Part shown: positions 48,981 to 59,685 of the stretch, one piece after another
How the letters are laid out: every line of letters starts with the position of its first letter
Position numbering within the stretch: the first letter of the stretch is position 1
Assembly: GCA_037176705.1 (NCBI GenBank)
Contig: CM073907.1
Coordinates: 11,377,001-11,441,000 of the forward strand
Direction: 5' to 3'
Source of the DNA: Molossus alvarezi
Taxonomy: Eukaryota > Chordata > Mammalia > Chiroptera > Molossidae
DNA length: 64,000 bases
The notes under the pieces: generated by a model
Databases searched by the model: none
What the model was told of the DNA's origin: nothing
Seen by the model: the letters and a program-made list of their open reading frames with translations, nothing else
Program-made: the position numbers and the translations under genes

Positions 48981-50457
48981 TGTATGTGCCATTCTTGCCA
49001 GGATCAGAGATGGGGAGGAGGAGAGGGTCCATGCGCAGGAACAATGCCATGCGGTGGTGCTGTTCCCCGAGGGGGCGGGGGGGGACTGGGACAGCTGGGG
49101 AGGAGAGATCACAGCTGAGGGCACCCGGACTAGACCCTTGGGGTGGGCAGGGACTTCACCTGATTCTGCTTGTCACTATCAGCTACACTTTGCAGGGTCC
49201 CTGGCTCAGACCGAGGGCCCTGTGGAGGTTTGCTGAGGGCACTGTCGGAAGGGCATCTCTGGGAGACGGTGACCACCAGCTCTCTCTTCCTGGCACAGGC
49301 ATCATTGCCCCGCCCCAGGGGGTGTTGCTGGGTGAGCCACTGCACATGAAGACTTCTCTTGGGGCCGCCAGCACCCATGACCATCCGATGGGCTGAGACC
49401 ACAACCCCCAGCTGCCTGTGTGCCCCGGTCCTCCAGAATTCCCATCCTCAGTGATGAGATAGGGAGGGGCCAAGGAGAAAGTTCTTGACCACCAGTGGGG
49501 GGCGTCTAACACAGAAGAGGAATGGCAGATTTCTACAGCTACTTTGGGGTTTCCAGAACAGTCTCTCTTCTCTCCTGGGACCACTGAGTCGGAAGCCGGG
49601 TGGGGTGGACTCAGCACGTGGGCTCCCACGGCAGGCCGGGCCACGCACTAAGGGGTCCCGAGCAACCCCGAGAGCGAGGGCAGAAAACAGCTAGGGTGGG
49701 GAGAGTGGGGACAGCCAAGGCACGGGGACGGCCTCAGCCAACATCACTTTAAGAGAAAAGACAAAATCAGGTCCCTTAAAAACTGGGCTCGGTGTATTTG
49801 CGCAGCATCAGTAACATTGTATCGCACATGCGTTGCCCTCCCCTCCACGCAGTCCGTTTGAAACCATCTCAAAAGGAGACCAGCCCTCAGCCAGGGCACG
49901 CTGGCTCCCGTGGAGAGCACGGGCACTCATGAGAGCCACAGCGCACTGTGCTCTGTGCAGAACAAACCTTCCACCCCATCAACCTCCTCTGAGCTTCGAA
50001 ACAGCACTGCCGGGGGCAGGCCAGGGGTCTCAGCCCCATTCTTCTGCTAGTGCAAACAGACAGGGGGCTGCATTCACCCAGAACATGTAACAGACGCAGC
50101 CCCATAAGTTAATTAAACGGAGAGACAGCTAACAGCGGCCACTTGCCAATGGAGTCCCCAATGAAGTCTTACCTGCTCTGGCTTCAAAGCCTGGCTCTTC
50201 TCACTCTACCACACCAGCTCCTTCTAATAGGGGGGACCCCCATTAGAGAAAAGAAAGGTCACATGACCAATAACAACCAATCACGCCAAGCCCCGATCTC
50301 CGAACCACGGTTCCAAACCCAGAGCTTTCTTTTCGGGCCAGAGGGGGAACTGTGTTAACTTCAGCACAGAGCGATGGAAACATGGAATCCCCTCCGGAGT
50401 AAGTTCTCACCATTCAGCTGGATAGGGCATCTAATCACTTAGCCATCTGTGATGCTC

Positions 50458-50795
50458 AGCTGTCTGTCAGCTCGACTGGCCACAGGCCACCCAGATCACA
50501 CTCATTCTGGCTGTGTCTGGGAGGGTATTTCCGGGCGAGATTAGCATTGGGATGGGTGGACCTGGTAGAGCAGACTGTTTTCCCCAAGGCTGCGGGTACC
50601 GTCCAGTCCATCGGGGGACTGACTAGGACAAAAGGCAGAGGGACTGGTCCTCCAGCCTCACGTTCTCTCATCTTCTCCGCCCCTGGCTTTCCAGCTCCCG
50701 GATGGCAGTCCTGGGACATCTCAGCCTCTACCTATTATCTATCTACCATCTATCTCCTATTGGTTCTGTTTCCCTGGGGAATCCTAATACACCAT
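50458..50795 (+). mobile_element. MaLR-like LTR relic, class uncertain
   Basis: Contains CTGGGAGGGTATTTCCGGGC, GAGATTAGCATTGGGATGG, CCTATTGGTTCTGTTTCCCT and AATCCTAATACACC. I know this as a common old mammalian repeat, but the exact family name is uncertain. Confidence 0.55.
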
Positions 50796-50994
50796 CAATG
50801 CTTTTTATTAAGAAGTTACTCCTACAAGATGAAACACCTCCTTGTGCTGGGCACTCTGTTGGGTGCCAGAGGAAAATATTTTAATGAGACAAAAACCCAT
50901 GATACGAATTCCGACAGCACTCCCAGAAAGAAAGAAAAACCAATGGTGTTCCTGGCACTGACTGAAGTCTGAGCATAAATCTCCCTCTAATCCG

Positions 50995-51140
50995 GAGGTT
51001 CTCAACGTCGGCCAGTGAAACGACCTAGAGAGATTTAAAGCATCCGATTCCTGGGTCCCACCCCGGAGTTTGTGATTTATCTGGTCTGGGATGTGGCCAG
51101 GGCATCGGGATTTTTTGAACCCAAGAGGGATTTGCTAATT
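50995..51140 (+). mobile_element. MER5A-like hAT fossil
   Basis: GGAGGTTCTCAACGTCGGCC then ATTCCTGGGTCCCACCCCGG and GGGCATCGGGATTTTTTGAA follow the MER5A consensus as I remember it. Confidence 0.75.
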
Positions 51141-51822
51141 CTTCATCAACATGACTTAATTGTGGACACGAGGCATCTCTACTGAGTCATAATTCATAAC
51201 TTGCTCATTTACAAAATGAAGGAGATGCAGCCGAAGGCACAGGAGACAGAAACCAGACCCTGGGAGGAAGCATGAACAACGGGACATGCACAGAGAAGAC
51301 AGCAACCTGTGTGGCGAAGGACTCCTCATGGTGCGCACAATCTAGCCCTGAGCTTGCACAAAAATACCCATTTCCAGCCAAGCAGGTCCACAGGGACGGC
51401 TTCAGAATCTGGGGACGAAAAACACAGCTGACCCCACCGGGCTTTTGTGACTCATCAACAGTGAAGCAGCCCCCAAGTGGGCTACCAGCCAGCTGGAAGG
51501 TTGGCCTTTCTCCCCAAAGCCGACAGGTTTCCCCGGAATGACCCTGGACGAAGGAAGTCCGCGAAGGTGGCCAGGAGGGTCCAGCCGCACTGGAAACCCT
51601 CCCACAGAGGCTCGGGCAAGACCTGCCTGCACCCAGGTCCCCAAGGAGCTCTGCTGAAGCAGGGACGCCCTCTGACAGACATGCCCCCACTCCCGGCCCG
51701 CGGTGCGTCTCATTTCCTTCTGCTAAGTCTCTTTGGGGGACAGACCCTGCAGGAGGCATGGAGAACGGCAGGCCAGAAAGCCCGGCCAACGCAGCCGGGG
51801 AGCCTGCTCAGGGGGCACTTAC

Positions 51823-51968
51823 GGGGGGTTGTCACATTTCCTCTGCCGGAAGCGGGCTCCTGTCCCACATGTACGGCTGCACCTGCTCCAGGTGCCCCAG
51901 GGGCTCCAGTCTCCGTCCGCGTGCTCCGGGATGGGCGTCTTGCTCACACACTCCCCCGCTCGGCACCA
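51823..51968 (-). CDS. ADAMTS17: ADAMTS17 exon B: start of thrombospondin type-1 repeat 1
   Basis: It begins in phase 0 with [16 protein letters not shown] and runs through [20 protein letters not shown] to DNP plus two bases of a proline codon. WxxWxxW (WSPWGTW) is the tryptophan ladder that is C-mannosylated in thrombospondin repeats. CSRTCGTG fits the O-fucosylation consensus C-x2-(S/T)-C-x2-G, used by POFUT2 in the secretory pathway and needed for secretion of several ADAMTS proteins (family knowledge). The donor is CCC|GTAAGT. The acceptor is TGTTTCAG|TGG, with only a short, interrupted pyrimidine tract. About 17 bases upstream of it in the transcript lies the last unit of a 1.57-kb minisatellite, so the branch point is probably inside repeat DNA. 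The intronic frame directly upstream of the exon is open for at least 13 codons. Confidence 0.95.
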
Positions 51969-51985
51969 CTGAAACACAGCGATTC

Positions 51986-53553
51986 CTTCCGCGTGAGACC
52001 CCGGCACACTGCAGACGCCCTGTAACCCACGTGCTTGCTAACCTTCCGTGGGAGACCCGGGCACACTGCAGACGCCCTGTAACCCGCGTGCTTGCTAACC
52101 TTCCGTGGGAGACCCCGGCACACTGCAGACGCCCTGTAACCCGCGTGCTTGCTAACCTTCCGCGTGGGAGACCCCGGCACACTGCAGACGCCCTGTAACC
52201 CGCGTGCTTGCTAACCTTCCGTGGGAGACCCGGCACACTGCAGACGCCCTGTAACCCGCGTGCTTGCTAACCTTCCGCGTGGGAGACCCCGGCACACCTG
52301 CAAACCCCTCTGTAACCCGCGTGCTTGCTAACCTTCCGCGTGGGAGACCCCGGCACACTGCAGACGCCCTGTAACCCGCGTGCTTGCTAACCTTCCGTGG
52401 GAGACCCCGGCACACTGCAGACGCCCTGTAACCCGCGTGCTTGCTAACCTTCCGTGGGAGACCCCGGCACACTGCAGACGCCCTGTAACCCGTGTGCTTG
52501 CTAACCTTCCGCGTGGGAGACCCGGCACACTGCAGACGCCCTGTAACCCGCGTGCTTGCTAACCTTCCGTGGGAGACCCCGGCACACTGCAGACGCCCTG
52601 TAACCCGCGTGCTTGCTAACCTTCCGTGGGAGACCCGGGCACACTGCAGACGCCCTGTAACCCGCGTGCTTGATAACCTTCCGTGGGAGACCCGGGCACA
52701 CTGCAGACGCCCTGTAACCCGCGTGCTTGCTAACCTTCCGCGTGGGAGACCCCGGCACACCTGCAAACCCCTCTGTAACCCACGTGCTTGCTAACCTTCC
52801 GTGGGAGACCCGGGCACACTGCAGACGCCCTGTAACCCGCGTGCTTGCTAACCTTCCGCGTGGGAGACCCCGGCACACTGCAGACGCCCTGTAACCCGCG
52901 TGCTTGCTAACCTTCCGTGGGAGACCCCGGCACACTGCAGACACCCTGTAACCCGCGTGCTTGCTAACCTTCCGTGGGAGACCCCGGCACACCTGCAAAC
53001 CCCTCTGTAACCCACGTGCTTGCTAACCTTCCGTGGGAGACCCCGGCACACTGCAGACGCCCTGTAACCCGCGTGCTTGCTAACCTTCCGTGGGAGACCC
53101 CGGCACACTGCAGACGCCCTGTAACCCGCGTGCTTGCTAACCTTCCGCGTGAGACCCCGGCACACCCGCAGACGCCCTGTAACCCGCGTGCTTGCTAACC
53201 TTCTGTGGGAGACCCGGCACACTGCAGACGCCCTGTAACCCGCGTGCTTGCTAACCTTCCGCGTGGGAGACCCTGGCACACCTGCAAACCCCTCTGTAAC
53301 CCACGTGCTTGCTAACCTTCCGCGTGAGACCCCGGCACACCCGCAGACGCCCTGTAACCCGCGTGCTTGCTAACCTTCCGCGTGGGAGACCCCGGCACAC
53401 CCGCAGCCTCTCTGTAACCCACGTGCTTGCTAACCTTCCACGTGGGAGACCCCATCACACCCGCAGCCTCTCTGTAACCCGCGTGCTTGCTAACCTTCCG
53501 CGTGGGAGACCCCGTCACACCCCAGACGCCCTGTACCTACGCGCTTGCTAACC
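51986..53553. repeat. CpG-rich minisatellite, about 27 units of 55-58 bp
   Basis: The core GTGCTTGCTAACC (one copy has TGATAACC) recurs about 27 times. Each unit carries ACTGCAGACGCC, CTGTAACCCGCG, the core, then CCGTGGGAGACCCCGG. Units differ mainly by an extra CG before TGGGAG, which changes the length from 55 to 57. A variant unit with CTGCAAACCCCTC occurs at 52298, 52761, 52993 and 53282, showing higher-order copying. The last units (53400-53550) are the most diverged. Each unit has five or six CpGs. Confidence 0.97.
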
Positions 53554-54137
53554 CTGCACACGTGACCCTCCAAGGTTCGGGCTTTGCCCTGAACTCGCAC
53601 GTGCTCCCCTGCGGCCTGCTATGTCCCCCGACCCAGGGCGAAGCGCAGGGCCCGCGAAGAGACCCGCGCTCTGCAAGCGTGACTGCATGTGCGGGTGTGT
53701 CCTGGAAGGCGGCGTGTCCCGTGTCCCGGCTCTGGGGCGTGGGACGCCAGGGTTGGGTTTGGGGCTCGGAGGGGAAAAGCCGGCCTCACGTGGGTGAACC
53801 GTGGTTCCCACAGAGGGTGAGAAAGCCAGCCCCTGAAAGGATCTCCCAACAGGTGGGGCACAAAGGCCGGCTCCGTGGGCCCCGATCGCGCATCCCCTTC
53901 ACTCTTGCAGACACTAAGGAGCAAGCCTGGCCCTGGCCGCCCTCGTCTCTGACACGCATCACCCCCTCCTGGGGGTGACCTTCAGGCCGGGGGCTCGTCT
54001 GGCAGCCTCTAGCTGGGACGAGACCCTGGGACGGGACACCTGCGCTCACTCATCTTACTTTGATCCCCTTTCGTGTATGGCCATTGATCCTACTTTCTGG
54101 GCTATGGGCGTAAAAGTTCTCAAGCAAATCCACTAAT

Positions 54138-54173
54138 GTGAGACCCCATCACACCCACAGATGCTCTGTAACC
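54138..54173. repeat. Isolated minisatellite-like unit
   Basis: The stretch GTGAGACCCCATCACACCC followed by a diverged CAG-CTCTGTAACCC matches the diverged far-end units of the 51986-53553 array, but it lies about 580 bp beyond it and next to a GA repeat. Confidence 0.8.
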
Positions 54174-54174
54174 C

Positions 54175-54203
<29 letters not shown>
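54175..54203. repeat. (GA)n microsatellite
   Basis: About 14 GA units, directly after the stray minisatellite unit. Confidence 0.95.
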
Positions 54204-54205
<2 letters not shown>

Positions 54206-54348
54206 GAATTGGCCCTCTGCCCAGAGTGGGCTCCTGGGCCCAGGGGATTCCCCAGAGGTTCCTGAGAACAGAGCAGACAGTCTCTGGGGAGCCGTGCCCA
54301 ATGCCCAGGAGCGGGGGCTGCCTGTTGGGAGCGTGGGGGCGGGGTTAC

Positions 54349-54450
54349 CTTGTCGGCCCCACACTCAGTACCGTCCAGGGGAGGGTCCAGCTTGGTCTTG
54401 CAGGAGGCATCTCCTTCCACCAGGCACCACAGTCCGGCACACATCAAGTG
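54349..54450 (-). CDS. ADAMTS17: ADAMTS17 exon A: end of the disintegrin-like domain
   Basis: This exon has 34 whole codons, phase 0 at both ends, beginning [17 protein letters not shown] and ending DGTECGADK. Cysteines spaced as LWC...SCK...GTECG are typical of the ADAMTS disintegrin-like module, which packs against the protease domain and does not bind integrins through RGD. The donor is AAG|GTAACC. The acceptor side reads TTGTTAGCAGCAC on the minus strand, so two AGs three bases apart are available. Use of the upstream AG (exon from 54453) would add one glutamine. I chose 54450 because the pyrimidine tract and the recalled human protein fit it, but both may be used. The next exon in the transcript (B) starts in the same phase. 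The exon before it, which should carry more of the disintegrin and protease domains, is not visible up to 64000. Confidence 0.92.
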
Positions 54451-56248
54451 CTGCTAACAAGGGAAGGAACGTGACTGCCCAGAACACCGCAAGCGGGCGC
54501 CGCGGGGTCGCTAGGGGGCCCTGTGACTGGTCTGAACTTGGGCTTTGCAATAGGAGGAGGAGAAGGAAGGTCATGAATCTGGATGTGCAAAAAAAAAAAA
54601 AAAAAACAAAAGGTGCATCATTTCAACTTTTTGGTTTAGCTCAGCAAAATGCAAAATTCTGTGCATTTACTCCGGGAGGGTCGTCTCGGGGGGAGTCAGT
54701 TCAGTGGCCCAGCATTAGACATTCTGGGCCCCAGGATGTCTGACGCAGGGCACAGGCGGGGGGCCTGGTGTTTCACGTGCGCAGGTATACTGCAGAGAGC
54801 TGCGTGTGGCACACAGGGGAAGCCCGCCAGCCCAGCCCCCTCAGGGGAACTTGCTGGGAGCTGCAGAATCGAGGACTCAGGTACCCCCCATGGGATTAAA
54901 GAGACAACCCTTCAGTTCCTCCCATGGTCGCTACCTCCTAGCTCGGCTCAGCTGTGCACCATCTCTTCCAGCATTTCACCTAGAGAATTGCTTACCGTGC
55001 CCATCCATGCAATTAAAATAGCTCGACTAGCCAAAGGAGGCATTTCAAAATACAGACTCCCGTTTGCTTGGAGAGGAAACTTGGACGTGGACAAAAGTGC
55101 TCAGAATCAGACAATTTACGAAAATGACTAAAGCAGACACGGCCCGTGTCCTCCCTGGCTGCCCCGGTCTCCCCTGCAGGACTCAGGGCAGGAAGTGTCC
55201 ACACATTTCTCCCTGCTGGAGGTCACCCTGGCCACGGAGAAACCCGGACCACAAGGGACGGGAGCTGGACTGGGACGGCTCTGAGGCAAGGGCCACAGGT
55301 GTTCAAGTCCCGTGGGATGGCCCCTCCATCCATGTGGTCGCCTGCCCATCTGTGCACCTCTTTTGACTCTCTCCTCCCACTTTCTTGCCTCCTCACAATG
55401 CTTCCTGGGATCACCTCCCAGATAAACTGCTTGCACCCAAATCCTCGTCTCGTGGTCAGAAAATTAAGACCAGATGTACTTAAGGCTCTTTTAAAGACAC
55501 AGTGTTTCCACGCCGCCGAACCCAACCATGGCGAAAATAAAAACACCGGAGCTGGAGCTGGCGTGGGGAAATGCCACCCTCCAGGGCATGGCCGGGGACC
55601 TGGGGTGCAGTTTGGGCAGGGCGAGGGTCAAAGGTCCCTGTGCACAGCTCAAGGTAGCCACAGCGGGGCTCGCCAAGGGGGTGCCCTGCTCAGTTTCAAG
55701 GTCTGCCGTTCCGAGTCACCTCAAACATCTGCACAGAAGACAGGCGCTGACAACCGGCTCATGTCAGAACTGTTCCAGAGTGGACGGGACAGAAACAAAG
55801 GAGAAAAGGGGAGGAGAGTGGGGCTGCGGGGGCTTTGACAACGAGCTAAGAGAAGCCCACAGTGCTTTCTCATTTTTCAAGTGTGCTGGGGCCGCCCTCT
55901 GCCCTGAAAGAAGTTGATGATTCAAGCGGAATATTGCGCCTTTGGGGTCAGAAAAGCCCCCGTGTCCCTATTAGAACGACAAAAAGATGAGAGAGAGTCT
56001 TGAGCGCAGTACCGGCTGGTCCCATAAAGCCAGCTGCACCTCATTAAGTGTTTGGTTCCATGCACTTTGACCCAAGGGCTCTTTGAAAGGGTGGTGTCAG
56101 TGTGTGGACACATGTTCCAGGGACAAGGTTGACCCAGGAGGTGAATTTATGGGGTGGGGGCGCTTCAGGAGAGAGGGGAAGAAGGTGGCGTAAACTGTTT
56201 ATTATGAATTTTATAGACAGCGCTTTCCCATAAAACTTTCCTAATCAT

Positions 56249-56263
56249 AAAAAAAAAAAAAAA

Positions 56264-56294
<31 letters not shown>
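56249..56294. repeat. A run followed by (CA)n
   Basis: About 16 A, then a T, then about 14 CA units, immediately before a plus-strand L1 relic. Confidence 0.9.
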
Positions 56295-56297
<3 letters not shown>

Positions 56298-56299
56298 CA

Positions 56300-57835
56300 G
56301 GAGAATGAGGTAAGGCAAAGATATCTTAAACAGAACACAAAAAGTATGAACTGTAAAGGAAAACATTAATGAATTATATTATACTAAAATGGAGAACTTC
56401 TGTTTCCCAAAAGACAATTGTAAGAAACTGGGAAGATAGTCACAGTACATGGGAGAGAGATTTGTAATGCATAGAACCCACAAGACATTTGCATCCAGAA
56501 TACATATTTTTCTAACAATCTCCTGCAGATCAGTTAAGAAAGAGACCCAGCCCTGGCTGGGTGGCTCAGTTTGTTGGAGCGTCATCTCCTGCACCAAAAG
56601 GTTTCGAGCTTGATTCCTGGTCAGAGCACAACCTAGGTTGCAGATTCGATCCCAGGTCAGGGTATGTATAGGAGGCAACCGATCGATGTTTCTCTGTCAC
56701 ATTGTTTTTTCTCTCTCTCAAGTCAATAAACATATCTTTGCATGAAGAGTAAAACAAAGGAGAAAGAAAAAGACCCAGTAGAAAAATAGGCAAAAGACTT
56801 AAACTGACACTTCACAAAAAAGGATATCTAAACATATAAGATGGCCAACAGACCTAGGAACAGGTGACCAGTTTCAGCGGTCATCAGGGAAAGGCAAATT
56901 AAAATCACCCCTAGATACCTCTACACACCCACTGGAAAGAATGGCTAGCCGAGAGATGGAGAATACTAAGTGTTGGCAAGGAAGCAGTACGTTAAGAACT
57001 CAAACCGATGATGGGATTCTAACTTGGTTCAAAAACTTTGGAAAACTGACTACAGGACTTACTAAAGCTGAAGACATGCACACTGCAATACTCAGCGATT
57101 CCACTCCAACAGAAACATGTGGGTATGGTCACCAAAAACACTGTCAAGAACGTTTACAGCAACAGTATTTGTGTCCGTTCCAAAGCTGAAAACATCCCCA
57201 ATGCCCATCAATAGCAGAACAGATCAATTGTGGTCTATTAGAACAATGGAATACTATATGGTTCTATTTATATGATGTTCAAAAACAAGCAAGGGAAAAC
57301 TATAGTGGTAGGAGTCAGGATAGTGGGTGCCTCTTTGTTCAGTACAAAAGCAAAGACACGGGGCATGAGCAGAAAATGTGACTTCAGAGCCACAACCTCT
57401 GACCCAAGCTTGGCCAGTGGCATTGCTGGTGCCCCTGCCAAGTGGTTACCCTTCTCACCACTGGACACATGGGGCAGACTACTTACTAATGCTCGCTCCT
57501 CTGATGCCTTTTAGATGCACAGTTGGCATTTGTGCCCTGCTTTACAAATGACAAAGCGCTCTGACATCCGTGGGACGCAGGGAGGATGGGCTTTGTCAAA
57601 TTCCCCCCACTTTTCCCACGAGAAGGCAGATGTTTGCAGAAGTCAAGGGCCCTGATCTAGGTCAGCAGCTCAGGACTGGGAGTTCACTTACCAAGGTTCA
57701 TATCCTGGTTCTTGAGGTATGTGGTGGTTACATAGGTGTGCTCATTTAAAAATAAATGAAGCAAGCTCTACACGCATAATTTGTGCACATTTCTGTATGC
57801 GTATTATATACTTCAATTAAATTATTTACTTGAAG
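56300..57835 (+). mobile_element. L1 retrotransposon, 3' part
   Basis: GAACTTCTGTTTCCCAAAAG, GGGAAAGGCAAATTAAAATC, AATGGAATACTATATGG and a 3' end near 57835 mark the L1 second reading frame and tail. Interrupted by a SINE (56550-56763) and by about 330 bp of unidentified sequence (57345-57680). Confidence 0.9.
56550..56763 (+). mobile_element. VES SINE inside an L1
   Basis: AAGAAAGAGACCCA / AAGAAAAAGACCCA at the edges is duplicated L1 sequence, so it is younger than the L1. Confidence 0.93.
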
Positions 57836-57837
57836 AA

Positions 57838-57976
57838 AGTAGAGGGAGATAAAGAATGGAGGGAGGGAGAGGGAAGATAGGAAGGAAGGAGAGAAGGAAG
57901 AAAAGAAGGAAAAAAGGAAGGAAGGAAGAAAGGGAGGAAGGGAGAGAGAGAGGGAGGGAGGGAGGGAGGAAGGAAA
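57838..57976. repeat. Purine-rich GGAA/GGGA tract
   Basis: Almost pure A/G over about 139 bases on the plus strand, with GGAAGGAAGG and GGGAGGGAGG blocks. It directly follows the L1 3' end (to 57835), so it may have grown from its A-rich tail. Confidence 0.9.
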
Positions 57977-58131
57977 TGCATGATTAGATGGGAAATTCTG
58001 AACCTGACTTGTCATAAGGTAGAATCAGAAATATCAGGACTGCACAAGGAGATTACAAGGATAGACCGTATGTGTGGGCAGTCATATCTCAGAGCAAGAG
58101 AGACCCTCTGTGTGGTGAGGAGTCTCTGCAG

Positions 58132-58153
58132 TCACACACACACACACACACCC
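58132..58153. repeat. (CA)n microsatellite
   Basis: About ten CA units. Confidence 0.85.
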
Positions 58154-58447
58154 CATAAGAACTTCTGCTAGCTTAGAAACAGCCCTGGCTCTCTCCAACA
58201 CGAACATCCTGTAATTAGCTGGTCCAGAAATAACTCAGGGGTAAACAATAGAAACAAGTAATCAGCACAGGATCTATATACTAAGACAGTACAAACCAAA
58301 AAGGGAGAAAAAGTGGGGGGTGGGGAAGAGAAAGAAAACAGGTGGGGACACTCGCCAGAAGACAGGTCATGGAATGGCTAAAAATAGTGTGCATTAGTTT
58401 TTTTAAAAAAACATTGTAACTGTGTCCTTTTTTATTTTGTGTTTGCA

Positions 58448-58468
58448 AAAAAAAAAAAAAAAAAAAAA
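58448..58468. repeat. A homopolymer, about 20 bases
   Basis: An uninterrupted A run after TTTGTGTTTGC. Confidence 0.85.
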
Positions 58469-58879
58469 GCAAATACACAAGAACTCAGGGGAAAGATGAA
58501 CGAGTCAAAGTGTTTGAATGATCAGAACTTGGTCGAGAAAATAAAACCAGATGACCAATGAGGTCAACATGAAAAGCAGCATGAAGGAGACACCCCACTA
58601 AACACACAGGGAGGTGAACAGATGGAAGTGATGATTTTAAAAAAAGTAAATAGAATAAAATGGAAATGTACAAATAATTCCCCCCCAAAATTAAGAGGAA
58701 ATGACAGATATAAAAGACACACAAAGGATATCTAACCTAAGCATATGTGGGAGGCAGGTAGGATGGGCTGTTTCTATTTTTTTCTGCTTTTCCAATGAGG
58801 AGGCAGATGTTTGTAAACAAGGGCTCTGAGCTGGGTTAGAGGCACAAGACTCCTAAGGACAGGTACTAAAGTAACGTCA

Positions 58880-59140
58880 CAGAAAAGGCACTTGGATATA
58901 AATTCAAGACCATATCCTAAAGTGAAAAAAGATCTCACCCTCAGATTGGAAAACAAAGCCCTGCTCGAGGACAAATGGCCAAGAATGAGAGCAAGCCCTG
59001 AGACAGTCACTGGATCTGATAGGAAAAGCGAAAAATATTTGGGGGACCCAGGCAAAAGATCCCAGTCACCGATAAAGGGAAGAGATACCAGGTGTCGGCA
59101 GATTTCCCCACAGAAGCGTTTACACCAGAGGCAATGGAAC
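58880..59140 (+). mobile_element. L1/HAL1-like fragment (first reading frame, 3' part)
   Basis: GCAGATTTCCCCACAGAAGC then CAGAGGCAATGGAACAACAC resembles the end of the L1 first reading frame. Confidence 0.5.
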
Positions 59141-59685
59141 AACACTTAGGAATCAAATGGGATCCAAGATGCTCATGTCGACTGAATAGCCGCTCAAGTA
59201 TTTCGGTAACAGAAAAACATTTTGAACATACTCAGAGTTGAATCCCCAGAAATGACGGAGACAAGAAGGGGTCGGGGAGGGAGAAGTAGCCACGTGTCTC
59301 TATATACACCAAGTCCTTCATCTTTCTTTTCTAGCTGGAGGAGGTGCAAAACAGAACAGATTAATGAAATAAATGGAGCTAGAAGGGCTCCGAAAGGTAA
59401 CATCGATCACCATGAAAATAATGAAACGGGGTGGTAGAGAGAATGGAAAGAGGGGAGTGGGAAATGCCTTTGTTTCATCAGGCTCTGGGAGCTAGCACAC
59501 GGGAGAAACTCTGAACAGAAGTATACCCGAGGCAGCTTCTGCTTCCAGCCAATGGCAGAGTGAAAACTCCGTGGGAGGCAGGGCTGATCGTCCATTACAG
59601 AAACAGCGGAAACTTCATTCTTATTGCCGAGCTCACCAGAAGGTCAAGGCAAGAGTCAAAGGAGTAAATACAAAATAGGGGTAGT

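Larger units (their letters stand above)
40906..51822 (-). other. Intron between ADAMTS17 exons B and C
   Basis: This 10.9-kb intron has four VES copies, a Tigger fossil (41846-42098), a hAT fragment (42640-42721), three LTR-like relics, an L1 relic at 45300-45640, a MIR and a MER5A-like element. Stretches without identified content are 40910-41840, 42390-42630, 42725-43215, 43615-44810, 44920-45045, 45650-47860, 48985-50455 and 51145-51820. Confidence 0.8.
51969..54348 (-). other. Intron between ADAMTS17 exons A and B
   Basis: Of its 2.38 kb, about 1.57 kb is the minisatellite at 51986-53553. The rest is a GC-rich unique-looking stretch (53555-54130), one stray minisatellite-like unit (54138-54173) and a GA repeat (54175-54203). 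No transposon is recognised. Confidence 0.85.

Noticed and set aside
52152..52766. Open frame of 204 codons on the minus strand, and similar ones across the minisatellite on both strands
   Set aside because: They are products of the 57-bp unit being a multiple of three. They have no family similarity and their length tracks the repeat.
51986..53553. CRISPR-like look of regularly spaced repeats
   Set aside because: Units are directly adjacent without unique spacers and lie in a mammalian intron.
55146..55838. Longest open frame in the window (230 codons, plus strand)
   Set aside because: GC-rich intron, no domain or signal peptide seen, no splice or promoter context; best explained by chance.
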